A stretch of DNA of 15,687 bases from positions 1-15,687 of the forward strand of contig CBFHSW010000021.1 in assembly GCA_965658595.1 (NCBI GenBank). Reading direction: 5' to 3'. Position 1 is the first letter of the stretch. Each line of letters begins with the position of its first letter. Source of the stretch: UBA1858 sp965658595 (GTDB lineage: Bacteria; Pseudomonadota; Gammaproteobacteria; UBA4575). A program made the translations under genes and the position numbers. The notes below the pieces were generated by a model. The model ran no database searches. It was not told where the DNA came from and worked only from the letters and a program-made list of their open reading frames with translations. Shown one piece after another: positions 6,801-15,532 of the stretch.

Positions 6801-8054
6801 GGTGTTGAAAAAGATCGTCGTGCACTACAGATTGAAGAAGCGGAAATTGAACAGGTTAAGAAAAACTTGCGCGATCAATTACGTATCTACGAAGAAGATA
6901 TCTACAGTCGTGTCGAGCGTTTGATCACTAATAAAGTTTCTGAGGGCGGTCCTGAAGGGCTTAAAGCAGGTGATAAAGTGTCAGCAGATTATCTGCAATC
7001 CTTAGCCAGTGAGCGTTGGTTTGAAATACGCATGCGTGATGAGTCTGTGAATACTAATCTAGAGCAGCTAGCTCAGAGTATTGTAACTCAGCGTGAAGCA
7101 ACAGAAAGTAAACTCGCTGAACAGAAAGAGAAAATCACAGCAGGTGATGATTTAGTCCCAGGTGTTCTCAAGATGGTAAAAGTCTATCTTGCGGTTAAGC
7201 GTCGTATGCAACCGGGTGACAAGATGGCAGGTCGTCACGGCAACAAAGGTGTGGTCTCAATGATCGTACCTGTTGAAGATATGCCGTATATGCCTAATGG
7301 CACACCAGTAGACATCTTACTTAATCCACTGGGTGTACCCTCTCGTATGAACGTCGGACAGGTATTAGAAGTGCATTTAGGTGCAGCTGCTAGAGGTTTA
7401 GGCCTGAAGATACAGGGCATGTTGGATGCTAATGGTAAGCCAGCTGAGCTGCGCGAGTTCTTGGATCAAGTCTATAACCAAGATGATGGTGCTAAGGTTG
7501 ATCTTAAGCAGTTCTCAGATGACGAAATTATGACCTTATCTAACAACCTTAAGGGTGGAGTGCCGATGGCAACTCCTGTGTTTGATGGGGCTGAAGAGCA
7601 TGAGATCAAACGTATGCTTAAGTTGGCTGATTTAGATGAAGACGGTCAGATAGAGTTGATAGATGGAAGAACAGGCGATCAATTCGAGCGTCGAATCACA
7701 GTTGGTTACATGCATATGCTCAAGCTTAACCACTTAATCGATGACAAGATGCATGCTCGCTCAACTGGTCCATACAGTCTGGTCACACAGCAACCATTGG
7801 GCGGTAAAGCTCAATTCGGTGGTCAGCGCTTCGGTGAGATGGAAGTGTGGGCACTGGAAGCCTATGGTGCTGCGCATACATTGCAAGAGATGCTTACAGT
7901 TAAATCAGATGATGTGGCTGGTCGTAACAAGATGTATAAAAACATTGTTGATAATGATCAGAAGATGGAAGCGGGAATGCCGGAATCATTCAATGTATTG
8001 ATGAAGGAAATTCGCTCTCTCGGTATCAATATTGAACTAGAGCAGAAAGATTAG
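3888..8054 (+). CDS. rpoB: RNA polymerase subunit beta
   Basis: RpoB forms half of the polymerase active-centre cleft, binds the nascent RNA and is the rifampicin target. The 1388-residue protein is longer than that of E. coli (1342). The rifampicin cluster [20 protein letters not shown] is at residues 542-561. The residues equivalent to E. coli Q513, D516, H526 and S531 are Q547, D550, H560 and S565, the wild-type, drug-sensitive state. The active-site lysines in [13 protein letters not shown] are K1112 and K1120. The C terminus carries [20 protein letters not shown]. A lineage insert of about 30 residues lies near 425-455, and a second, acidic coiled region before [14 protein letters not shown] corresponds to the proteobacterial insert in the E. 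coli protein. The ATG follows TTAGGAGG (3876-3883). Confidence 0.98.
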   Translation: [1388 protein letters not shown]

Positions 8055-8126
8055 TTGTTATTGATTGACTGACTTTAAAGCATAATTACAAAATTAAGAT
8101 GACGTTTCACTAGGAGACGCAACACG

Positions 8127-11100
8127 ATGAAAGACTTACTGAATTTACTTAAGCAGCAGGGGCAAGTTGAAGATTTTGATTCAATCAAAATTGGTTTGGC
8201 ATCACCAGATATGATCCGTTCATGGTCGTTTGGTGAAGTAAAGAAACCAGAGACTATCAACTACCGAACATTTAAGCCTGAGAGAGATGGTTTATTTTGT
8301 GCAAAAATCTTTGGTCCCACCAAAGACTATGAATGCTTATGTGGTAAATACAAAAGACTTAAACACCGCGGTGTGGTTTGTGAGAAGTGTGGTGTAGAAG
8401 TCACACAAACTAAAGTCCGTAGAGAACGTATGGGCCATATTGAATTGGCTTGCCCAGTTGCGCATATCTGGTTCTTGAAATCATTACCATCACGTATCGG
8501 TCTATTATTAGATATGACTCTGCGTGAGATCGAGCGCATTTTGTATTTTGAAGCGTTTGTCGTCATCGATCCTGGTATGACTACGCTAGAAACAAAACAG
8601 TTGTTATCAGAAGATGCTTATTTGGAAGCATTGGAAACATATGGCGACGAGTTTCGTGCTGTTATGGGTGCTGAGGCAATCTATGAGCTAATGCTGCAAG
8701 TGGATCTTAAATCACAAGTGGTTGAGTTGCGTGAAGAGATACAAAACACTCGTTCGGAAGCTAAATTAAAGCGCTTCTCTAAGCGTCTTAAACTGGTAGA
8801 GAATCTACTTGAGTCAGGTAACAAGCCAGAGTGGATGATACTGACAGTACTGCCAGTACTACCACCTGATCTAAGACCATTAGTGCCGCTTGATGGAGGT
8901 CGTTTTGCGACATCTGATCTGAATGATTTATACCGTCGAGTTATTAATAGAAATAACCGCCTGAAAAGACTTCTCGAATTAAATGCTCCTGACATCATCG
9001 TGCGTAACGAGAAGCGTATGCTGCAAGAATCAGTTGATGCTTTACTCGATAACGGTCGTCGAGGTCGTGCTATTACCGGCACTAACAAGCGTCCTTTGAA
9101 GTCGCTGGCTGACATGATCAAAGGTAAGCAGGGTCGATTCCGTCAAAACTTATTAGGTAAGCGTGTAGATTATTCAGGACGTTCAGTAATCGTATGTGGT
9201 CCAACTCTGCGTTTACATCAATGTGGTCTACCGAAGAAGATGGCATTGGAGTTATTCAAGCCATTCGTATTCAGTAAATTGATGTTGAGAGGTTTGGCTC
9301 CAACTATTAAAGCTTGTAAGAAGACTGTTGAGCGCGAAGGCGCTGAGGTTTGGGATATCCTAGAAGAGGTTATCCGTGAGCATCCAGTTATGCTGAACCG
9401 TGCACCGACACTTCACCGTCTAGGTATTCAATGTTTTGAGCCTATCTTAATTGAAGGTAAAGCCATTCAATTGCATCCATTAGTATGTGCAGCATTCAAT
9501 GCTGACTTCGATGGTGACCAAATGGCGGTACACGTGCCACTTTCAATTGAAGCTCAATTGGAAGGTCGTGCATTGATGATGTCGACTAATAATATTTTGT
9601 CTCCTGCCAACGGCGAACCTATTATTGTCCCATCACAAGATATCGTTTTAGGTCTATATTTCATGACGCGTGAGAACATTAACGCGACAGGTGAAGGTAT
9701 GGTGTTTTCAGACACCGCTGAGGTCTACAGAGCCTATGAGGCTAAATCTGTAGCATTGCATGCGAAAATCAAAATGCGTGTCACTGAGACAACATTTGAT
9801 GATGGTGCTGAGGCGACAAAGACAGAAGTGATAGATACCACTGCTGGGCGAGCTCTGTTACTTGATATTCTGCCTAAGGGTTTGAGCTTTGATCTTATTA
9901 ATCAGGATTTGAACAAGCGTGCTATCTCAAGATTAATCAATGCTTGTTATCGCCGTGTCGGTCTCAAAGAAACGGTGATCTTTGCTGATCAGCTCATGTA
10001 TACAGGATTCAAATTTGCAACCCGTGCAGGTGTTTCATTCTGCTCAGATGACATGGTAATCCCAACTGAAAAAGTGGATATCTTAAATTCGGCTGAGAAA
10101 GAAGTGAAAGATATCGAAGAGCAATATGCTTCAGGTCTTGTAACCAAGGGCGAGCGTTACAATAAAGTAGTTGATATCTGGTCGCACACCAATGAAAAAG
10201 TCGCTAAAGCGATGATGGAAAAGCTGGGTAAAGAAGAAGTTAAAGATGCAGAGGGTAATTCGGTTACTCAGGCCTCTTTCAACTCTATTTTTATGATGGC
10301 TGATTCCGGTGCTCGTGGTTCTGCCGCTCAAATTAGACAGCTCGCTGGAATGCGTGGATTGATGGCTAAGCCGGATGGCTCCATTATTGAGACACCTATT
10401 ACAGCTAACTTTAGAGAAGGTTTGAACGTACTTCAGTACTTCATCTCAACTCACGGTGCGCGTAAAGGATTGGCTGATACAGCCCTTAAGACAGCAAACT
10501 CAGGTTATCTAACACGTCGACTGGTGGATGTTGCACAGGATCTAGTTATTACTGACTTTGACTGTGGAACAGAAAACGGCATCCTAATGAATCCAATCAT
10601 TGAGGGTGGAGACGTGGTAGAACCTCTCAGTGAACGTGTGCTTGGACGAGTAGTGGCAAAAGATGTGCTTAATAATAGTGGCACTGAAGTTGTCATTCCT
10701 AAGGGAACTTTGCTAGATGAGGACTGGGTGTCTCGTTTTGAGGAACTCGGCGTAGATGAAATTCTTGTGCGTACTCCAATCACATGTGACACACGTTATG
10801 GCGTATGTTCATCATGCTACGGACGTGATCTAGCTCGTGGTCACTTAATCAATAGAGGTGAGGCTGTAGGTGTAATGGCTGCTCAATCAATTGGTGAGCC
10901 AGGTACTCAGTTAACCATGCGTACTTTCCATATCGGTGGTGCTGCGAGTCGTGCAGCATCTACCAATAGCATCACACCAAAATCAAATGGTACTGTGCGC
11001 TTGCATAATATCAAGATTGTTAATCATAAAGACGGACATAACGTTGCAGTTTCACGTTCAGGTGAACTTGGTATTGTCGATGAACATGGTCGTGAGCGTG

Positions 11101-12359
11101 AGCGTTACAAACTTCCATATGGTGCTGTCATCTCTGTGAATGAAGATGAGGCTGTGGAAGCAGGCCAAGTAATCGCTAATTGGGATCCACATACTCACCC
11201 AATTATTTCTGAGGTGGCGGGTAATGTGCAGTTGGTTGACTTTACTGATGGCGTCACGGTTAACAAACATATAGATGAAGTGACCGGTTTGAGTTCAACT
11301 ATCGTGGCCGACCCTAAGAGTCGACCAGCTGCGGGTAAAGATTTACGCCCGATGGTGAAGTTGCTGGATGCGAAAGGTAAAGAGTTAACACTTGCTGATA
11401 CTGACATCCCTGCTCAATACGTATTACCGGCTGATGCCATCGTGAACTTAACTGATGGTGCAGAAGTGGGAGTAGGTGACGTGATTGCACGTATCCCTCA
11501 AGAATCATCGAAGACCAGAGATATTACCGGTGGTCTACCTCGTGTTGCTGACCTGTTCGAAGCGCGTAAGCCAAAAGAACCAGCAGTACTCGCACAAAGC
11601 TCTGGTACCGTAAGCTTCGGTAAAGAGACTAAAGGTAAGCAGCGTCTCGTTATCACTGATGAGAATGGTGAAGCGACAGAAGAGCTGATTCCAAAGTGGC
11701 GCCATGTAGATGTGTTCGAAGGTGAGCATATCGAGAAAGGTGAAGTTGTGGTTGAGGGTGAACTCAATCCACACGATATTTTGCGTCTGAAAGGTGTCAG
11801 TGCTCTAGCAGAATACTTGGTTAAAGAGATTCAAGATGTATATCGCTTACAAGGTGTGAAGATTAACGATAAGCACATCGAAGTCATTACTCGCCAAATG
11901 CTACGTAAGGTAGAGGTGGTTAATCCGGGCGATACCAGCATGTTACGTGGAGAACAGGTTGAGCGTGCTCGCATCTATGAAATCAATGAGCAAATGGAGA
12001 GCAAAGGTAAAGATCCAGCTACTTACGATCCTGTATTGTTGGGTATTACTAAAGCTTCACTTGTAACAGAGTCGTTTATTTCTGCGGCTTCATTCCAAGA
12101 AACCACCCGTGTATTGACGGAATCTGCGGTACGTGGAGCCAGTGATTTCTTGAGAGGACTGAAAGAAAACGTGATCGTAGGTCGACTAATACCAGCGGGT
12201 ACGGGTCTTACTTACCATCAAGAGCGTCGTAAATCTCGTCAAGAATTAAGCGATTTACTGATGCCAGAAGAAGCTTTGAATATCACGCCTGATGCTCCGA
12301 TTGAAGCTCCACAAGAGCAAGAATCGATAGAATCGGCTGATAATGAGGCAAATAGTTGA
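8127..12359 (+). CDS. rpoC: RNA polymerase subunit beta'
   Basis: RpoC carries the catalytic centre of RNA polymerase. The 1410-residue protein is close to the E. coli length (1407). The N-terminal zinc site is C70, C72, C85 and C88. The catalytic loop NADFDGD is at residues 458-464, with the Mg2+-binding aspartates D460, D462 and D464. The second zinc site is C813, C887, C894 and C897. The trigger loop runs from GEPGTQLTMRTFHIGG, with H935 as the conserved histidine, and is split by the long SI3 insert before TRDITGGLPRVADLFEARKP. The C terminus is an acidic, glutamate-rich tail. The gene starts 72 nt after rpoB behind AGGAGA (8112-8117); the rpoB-rpoC spacer has no clear promoter or terminator. 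Confidence 0.98.
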   Translation: MKDLLNLLKQQGQVEDFDSIKIGLASPDMIRSWSFGEVKKPETINYRTFKPERDGLFCAKIFGPTKDYECLCGKYKRLKHRGVVCEKCGVEVTQTKVRRERMGHIELACPVAHIWFLKSLPSRIGLLLDMTLREIERILYFEAFVVIDPGMTTLETKQLLSEDAYLEALETYGDEFRAVMGAEAIYELMLQVDLKSQVVELREEIQNTRSEAKLKRFSKRLKLVENLLESGNKPEWMILTVLPVLPPDLRPLVPLDGGRFATSDLNDLYRRVINRNNRLKRLLELNAPDIIVRNEKRMLQESVDALLDNGRRGRAITGTNKRPLKSLADMIKGKQGRFRQNLLGKRVDYSGRSVIVCGPTLRLHQCGLPKKMALELFKPFVFSKLMLRGLAPTIKACKKTVEREGAEVWDILEEVIREHPVMLNRAPTLHRLGIQCFEPILIEGKAIQLHPLVCAAFNADFDGDQMAVHVPLSIEAQLEGRALMMSTNNILSPANGEPIIVPSQDIVLGLYFMTRENINATGEGMVFSDTAEVYRAYEAKSVALHAKIKMRVTETTFDDGAEATKTEVIDTTAGRALLLDILPKGLSFDLINQDLNKRAISRLINACYRRVGLKETVIFADQLMYTGFKFATRAGVSFCSDDMVIPTEKVDILNSAEKEVKDIEEQYASGLVTKGERYNKVVDIWSHTNEKVAKAMMEKLGKEEVKDAEGNSVTQASFNSIFMMADSGARGSAAQIRQLAGMRGLMAKPDGSIIETPITANFREGLNVLQYFISTHGARKGLADTALKTANSGYLTRRLVDVAQDLVITDFDCGTENGILMNPIIEGGDVVEPLSERVLGRVVAKDVLNNSGTEVVIPKGTLLDEDWVSRFEELGVDEILVRTPITCDTRYGVCSSCYGRDLARGHLINRGEAVGVMAAQSIGEPGTQLTMRTFHIGGAASRAASTNSITPKSNGTVRLHNIKIVNHKDGHNVAVSRSGELGIVDEHGRERERYKLPYGAVISVNEDEAVEAGQVIANWDPHTHPIISEVAGNVQLVDFTDGVTVNKHIDEVTGLSSTIVADPKSRPAAGKDLRPMVKLLDAKGKELTLADTDIPAQYVLPADAIVNLTDGAEVGVGDVIARIPQESSKTRDITGGLPRVADLFEARKPKEPAVLAQSSGTVSFGKETKGKQRLVITDENGEATEELIPKWRHVDVFEGEHIEKGEVVVEGELNPHDILRLKGVSALAEYLVKEIQDVYRLQGVKINDKHIEVITRQMLRKVEVVNPGDTSMLRGEQVERARIYEINEQMESKGKDPATYDPVLLGITKASLVTESFISAASFQETTRVLTESAVRGASDFLRGLKENVIVGRLIPAGTGLTYHQERRKSRQELSDLLMPEEALNITPDAPIEAPQEQESIESADNEANS

Positions 12360-12380
12360 GCTTAGAGAGACTGGATGTCC

Positions 12381-12409
12381 TTGACAGGGTGAATCACAGC
12401 TCCTAAAAT
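12381..12409 (+). promoter_or_regulatory. Sigma70 promoter of the str operon (rpsL-rpsG-fusA-tuf)
   Basis: A consensus -35 box TTGACA (12381-12386) is followed by a 17-nt spacer and the -10 box TAAAAT (12404-12409), a five-of-six match to consensus. The segment just downstream (TCCGCC, 12410-12415) is GC-rich, as expected for the discriminator of a promoter repressed by ppGpp/DksA in the stringent response. Transcription would begin near 12416, about 60 nt before rpsL. As I recall, E. coli has nearly the same boxes at the equivalent place. The boxes are seen; stringent control is inferred. Confidence 0.85.
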
Positions 12410-12420
12410 TCCGCCACCCT

Positions 12421-12460
12421 ACGACAGGCCGCGAAATATCGACCTGTCGTTTATTTTTTT
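12421..12460 (+). terminator. Hairpin with T tract between rpoC and rpsL
   Basis: ACGACAGG (12421-12428) pairs perfectly with CCTGTCGT (12443-12450) around a 14-nt loop, followed by TTATTTTTTT (12451-12460). It looks like a Rho-independent terminator for rpoBC. However, it lies only about 5 nt downstream of the predicted start of the str transcript, so it would also form at the very 5' end of that RNA. It could therefore be a terminator for upstream read-through, an attenuator of the str operon, a 5' stabiliser, or a mixture of these. Confidence 0.75.
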
Positions 12461-12477
12461 AAGAGATTAGTAAACTT

Positions 12478-12852
12478 ATGGCCACAATTAATCAGCTTGT
12501 TCGCAAGCCGAGAAAGAGAAAAATAGAAAAAAGTAACGTGCCAGCGTTGGATGCATGTCCACAGCGTCGTGGTGTATGTACTCGTGTTTATACAACAACA
12601 CCAAAGAAGCCTAACTCAGCATTGAGAAAAGTTGCCCGTGTGCGACTCACAAATGGTTTTGAAGTGTCGTCATACATCGGTGGTGAGGGTCACAACCTTC
12701 AAGAGCACTCGGTGGTGTTGATTCGTGGTGGTCGTGTGAAAGATTTACCTGGTGTTCGATATCATACCGTGCGAGGCAGTTTGGATACTCAAGGTGTGCA
12801 AAATCGTAAGCAAGGCCGTTCTAAATACGGTGCTAAACGCCAGAAGTCTTAA
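12478..12852 (+). CDS. rpsL: 30S ribosomal protein S12
   Basis: S12 sits at the decoding site of the small subunit and controls translational accuracy. The 124-residue protein has the conserved stretch VYTTTPKKPNSALRKVARVR and RVKDLPGVRYHTVRG. Lys43 and Lys88, where streptomycin-resistance mutations occur in E. coli, are both wild type. Asp89 is the residue methylthiolated by RimO in the family. Length equals E. coli S12. The ATG is preceded only by a weak AAGAGA (12461-12466) right after a T tract. It is the first gene of the str operon, and rpsG follows after 36 nt. Confidence 0.98.
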   Translation: MATINQLVRKPRKRKIEKSNVPALDACPQRRGVCTRVYTTTPKKPNSALRKVARVRLTNGFEVSSYIGGEGHNLQEHSVVLIRGGRVKDLPGVRYHTVRGSLDTQGVQNRKQGRSKYGAKRQKS

Positions 12853-12888
12853 TTAATAAAAAGCTAAATTCAATCAGAGCAATAGAAT

Positions 12889-13359
12889 ATGCCAAGACGT
12901 AGAGAAGTCCCAAAACGCGAAATCCTTCCAGATCCTAAATTTGGTAGTGATGATGTCGCTAAGTTTGTAAACATTATGATGGTCAGTGGCAAGAAATCTA
13001 CTGCTGAAAAAATTCTCTATCAAGCGATTGATGAGATCCAAAATAAGAAAGGCCGTGATGGTCTAGAAGTGTTTAACGAAGCGTTAGCAAAAGTAAAGCC
13101 ACCGGTTGAGGTGAAATCACGACGTGTGGGTGGTGCAACCTACCAAGTACCGGTTGAAGTAAGACCTGTGCGTCAAGGTGCTCTTGCTATGCGTTGGATT
13201 GTGGACTCGGCGCGTAAGCGAAGTGAGAAATCAATGATTAATAAACTAGCGGGTGAGTTGATGGATGCGGCAGAGAGCAAAGGCTCAGCCATCAAGAAGC
13301 GAGAAGACACTCTCAGAATGGCGGAAGCTAATAAGGCATTCTCACATTACCGCTGGTAG
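12889..13359 (+). CDS. rpsG: 30S ribosomal protein S7
   Basis: S7 starts assembly of the 30S head and contacts the mRNA exit and E-site tRNA. The 156-residue protein begins MPRRREVPKREILPDPKFGS and includes VEVKSRRVGGATYQVPVEVR and the C-terminal SHYRW. Length matches the common S7 form. In E. coli, S7 represses its own translation by binding a structured spacer of about 100 nt between rpsL and rpsG. Here the spacer is only 36 nt and I see no such structure. There is also no clear ribosome-binding site before the ATG, so translation may depend on ribosomes arriving from rpsL. fusA follows after 28 nt. Confidence 0.98.
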   Translation: MPRRREVPKREILPDPKFGSDDVAKFVNIMMVSGKKSTAEKILYQAIDEIQNKKGRDGLEVFNEALAKVKPPVEVKSRRVGGATYQVPVEVRPVRQGALAMRWIVDSARKRSEKSMINKLAGELMDAAESKGSAIKKREDTLRMAEANKAFSHYRW

Positions 13360-13387
13360 TCTGAACTAATAAACTGAATTACAACTT

Positions 13388-15484
13388 ATGGCACGTAAAA
13401 CGCCCATCGAACGATATCGAAATATCGGAATAATGGCGCACATCGATGCCGGAAAGACCACCACGACAGAACGTGTTCTCTTTTACACAGGTGTGTCTCA
13501 CAAGATTGGTGAAGTTCATGATGGCGCCGCTGTCATGGATTGGATGGAGCAGGAGCAAGAGCGTGGTATCACCATTACTTCTGCAGCTACCACCTGCTTT
13601 TGGTCAGGAATGGGGCAACAGTTCGACCAACATCGAATTAACATCATTGATACACCTGGACACGTCGACTTCACTATTGAAGTTGAGCGCTCACTGCGAG
13701 TACTTGATGGAGCTTGCGCAGTATTCTGTGCAGTTGGTGGTGTTGAGCCACAGTCTGAGACAGTGTGGCGACAAGCGAATAAATATAACGTACCGCGTTT
13801 AGCTTTCGTTAATAAGATGGATCGCTCAGGGGCAAATTTCCTGAGAGTAGTTGAGCAGTTACGAGATCGACTCGGTGCTAATCCGGTACCAGTGCAACTG
13901 CCTATTGGGGCAGAAGACGCTTTTGAAGGCGTAGTAGATTTGATCTCCATGCAGGCCATCTATTGGAACGAAGAAGATAGAGGGACTACCTTTGAAACAC
14001 GTGCGATTCCAGAGGCCATGTTGGAGGAGTGTCAGGAAAGGCATGAGCAGCTTCTGGAAGCCGCTGCTGAAGCTAACGAGACATTGATGGACAAATACCT
14101 AGAAGATGGGAATTTGAGCCAATCAGAGATACACACGGGTATCAGGCAGAGGACTCTTGCTGGAGATGTCGTGCCGACACTGTGTGGTTCTGCATTTAAG
14201 AACAAAGGGGTGCAGGCAATGTTAGATGCTGTCGTGCACTACATGCCATCACCTATCGATGTGCCTGCTATTACAGGCGTGTTGAACGATAAGAATGAAA
14301 CTGAAGGTGAGCGTCAATCATCGGATGATGAGCCTTTCGCGGCACTAGCATTTAAGATCGCGACGGATTCATTTGTAGGCACTTTGACATTTTTTAGAGT
14401 GTATTCGGGAGTAATGAATACTGGTGATAGTGTGTTTAATCCGGTCAAGGGCAAGAAAGAGCGAATTGGTCGTTTGTTGCAAATGCATTCGAACTCAAGA
14501 GATGAAATTAAAGAGGTTCGAGCGGGCGATATAGCTGCAGCCGTAGGGCTGAAGGATGTGACTACTGGGGATACATTGTGCGCATTCAAAGATGCGATCA
14601 CACTAGAAAAGATGGAATTTCCAGAACCTGTGATTTCTGTGGCAGTCGAACCAAGAACTACCGGCGATCAGGAAAAAATGGGAATTGCGCTGCAAAAGTT
14701 AGCGCAAGAAGATCCTTCCTTTCGAGTCAGTACTGACGAAGAGACAGGTCAGACCATCATTGCTGGAATGGGTGAGCTTCACCTAGAGATCATTGTTGAT
14801 CGAATGAAGCGTGAATTTAAAGTAGATGCAAATGTGGGTGCTCCACAGGTTGCCTTTAGAGAAACAATCCGTGCTCAGGTCGAACATGAAAATAAGTTCG
14901 TCAGACAAACCGGTGGACGTGGCCAGTATGCACATGTTTGGCTCAAAATTGAGCCTACCCAAGAAGCATCAGGATTTGAGTTCGTCAACGAAATCGCTGG
15001 TGGTGTGATTCCCAAAGAATTCATACCGTCAGTTGAGAAAGGTATTAGAGAGTCTCTAGCTAATGGTGCAGTTGCGGGGTATCCCGTTATCGATATCAAA
15101 GTGACTCTTTTTGATGGATCGTTTCATGATGTTGACTCATCTGAAATGGCCTTTAAAATTGCCGGCTCTATGTGTTTCAGAGAAGGCATACGCAACGCAC
15201 AACCGGTGTTGCTTGAGCCTATCATGAAGGTGGAAGTGGTTACACCCGAGGATCATATGGGTGATGTGGTCGGAGATCTTAATCGACGACGAGGTATTGT
15301 AAGCGGTATGGATGATGCTCCCTCTGGGAAAATTGTTCGTGCTGATGTTCCATTGAAAGAGATGTTTGGCTATGCCACTGATTTGCGATCAGCAACTCAG
15401 GGGCGAGCTACCTATTCAATGGAGTTTGCTAACTATAGTGAGGCTCCCAACAATGTTGTTGAAGGACTGACTAAAGGTTTTTAA
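13388..15484 (+). CDS. fusA: Elongation factor G
   Basis: EF-G is the GTPase that drives translocation and, with ribosome recycling factor, splits ribosomes. The 698-residue protein is close to the E. coli length (704). The G domain has the P loop AHIDAGKTTTTE (residues 17-28), switch I around QEQERGITITSAATT, DTPGHVDF at 88-95 with the catalytic His92, and NKMDR at 142-146. Domain IV includes VRQTGGRGQYAHV, and HDVDSSEMAFKIAG follows towards the C terminus. It belongs to the classical single-copy EF-G type rather than the EF-G2 or TetM families. The start is preceded by no recognisable ribosome-binding site (AATTACAACTT). A tuf gene begins 63 nt downstream, giving the usual str order. Confidence 0.98.
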   Translation: MARKTPIERYRNIGIMAHIDAGKTTTTERVLFYTGVSHKIGEVHDGAAVMDWMEQEQERGITITSAATTCFWSGMGQQFDQHRINIIDTPGHVDFTIEVERSLRVLDGACAVFCAVGGVEPQSETVWRQANKYNVPRLAFVNKMDRSGANFLRVVEQLRDRLGANPVPVQLPIGAEDAFEGVVDLISMQAIYWNEEDRGTTFETRAIPEAMLEECQERHEQLLEAAAEANETLMDKYLEDGNLSQSEIHTGIRQRTLAGDVVPTLCGSAFKNKGVQAMLDAVVHYMPSPIDVPAITGVLNDKNETEGERQSSDDEPFAALAFKIATDSFVGTLTFFRVYSGVMNTGDSVFNPVKGKKERIGRLLQMHSNSRDEIKEVRAGDIAAAVGLKDVTTGDTLCAFKDAITLEKMEFPEPVISVAVEPRTTGDQEKMGIALQKLAQEDPSFRVSTDEETGQTIIAGMGELHLEIIVDRMKREFKVDANVGAPQVAFRETIRAQVEHENKFVRQTGGRGQYAHVWLKIEPTQEASGFEFVNEIAGGVIPKEFIPSVEKGIRESLANGAVAGYPVIDIKVTLFDGSFHDVDSSEMAFKIAGSMCFREGIRNAQPVLLEPIMKVEVVTPEDHMGDVVGDLNRRRGIVSGMDDAPSGKIVRADVPLKEMFGYATDLRSATQGRATYSMEFANYSEAPNNVVEGLTKGF

Positions 15485-15532
15485 TTGTCATTAAAGTATT
15501 TAAAATAGTAATTTAACTTTATATATATTTGT

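Noticed and set aside
8061..8088. Promoter-like pair TTGATT and TAATTA before rpoC
   Set aside because: Both boxes match consensus only moderately and the spacer is 16 nt; in an AT-rich spacer inside a known operon this is expected by chance.
8681..9121. 146-codon open frame on the minus strand
   Set aside because: It lies wholly inside rpoC, has no family motif or ribosome-binding site that I can see, and its composition is what the complement of a conserved gene gives.
13516..13959. 147-codon open frame on the minus strand
   Set aside because: It overlaps the G domain of fusA, which is strongly conserved on the plus strand; the product is a low-complexity serine and cysteine-rich sequence without a recognisable domain.
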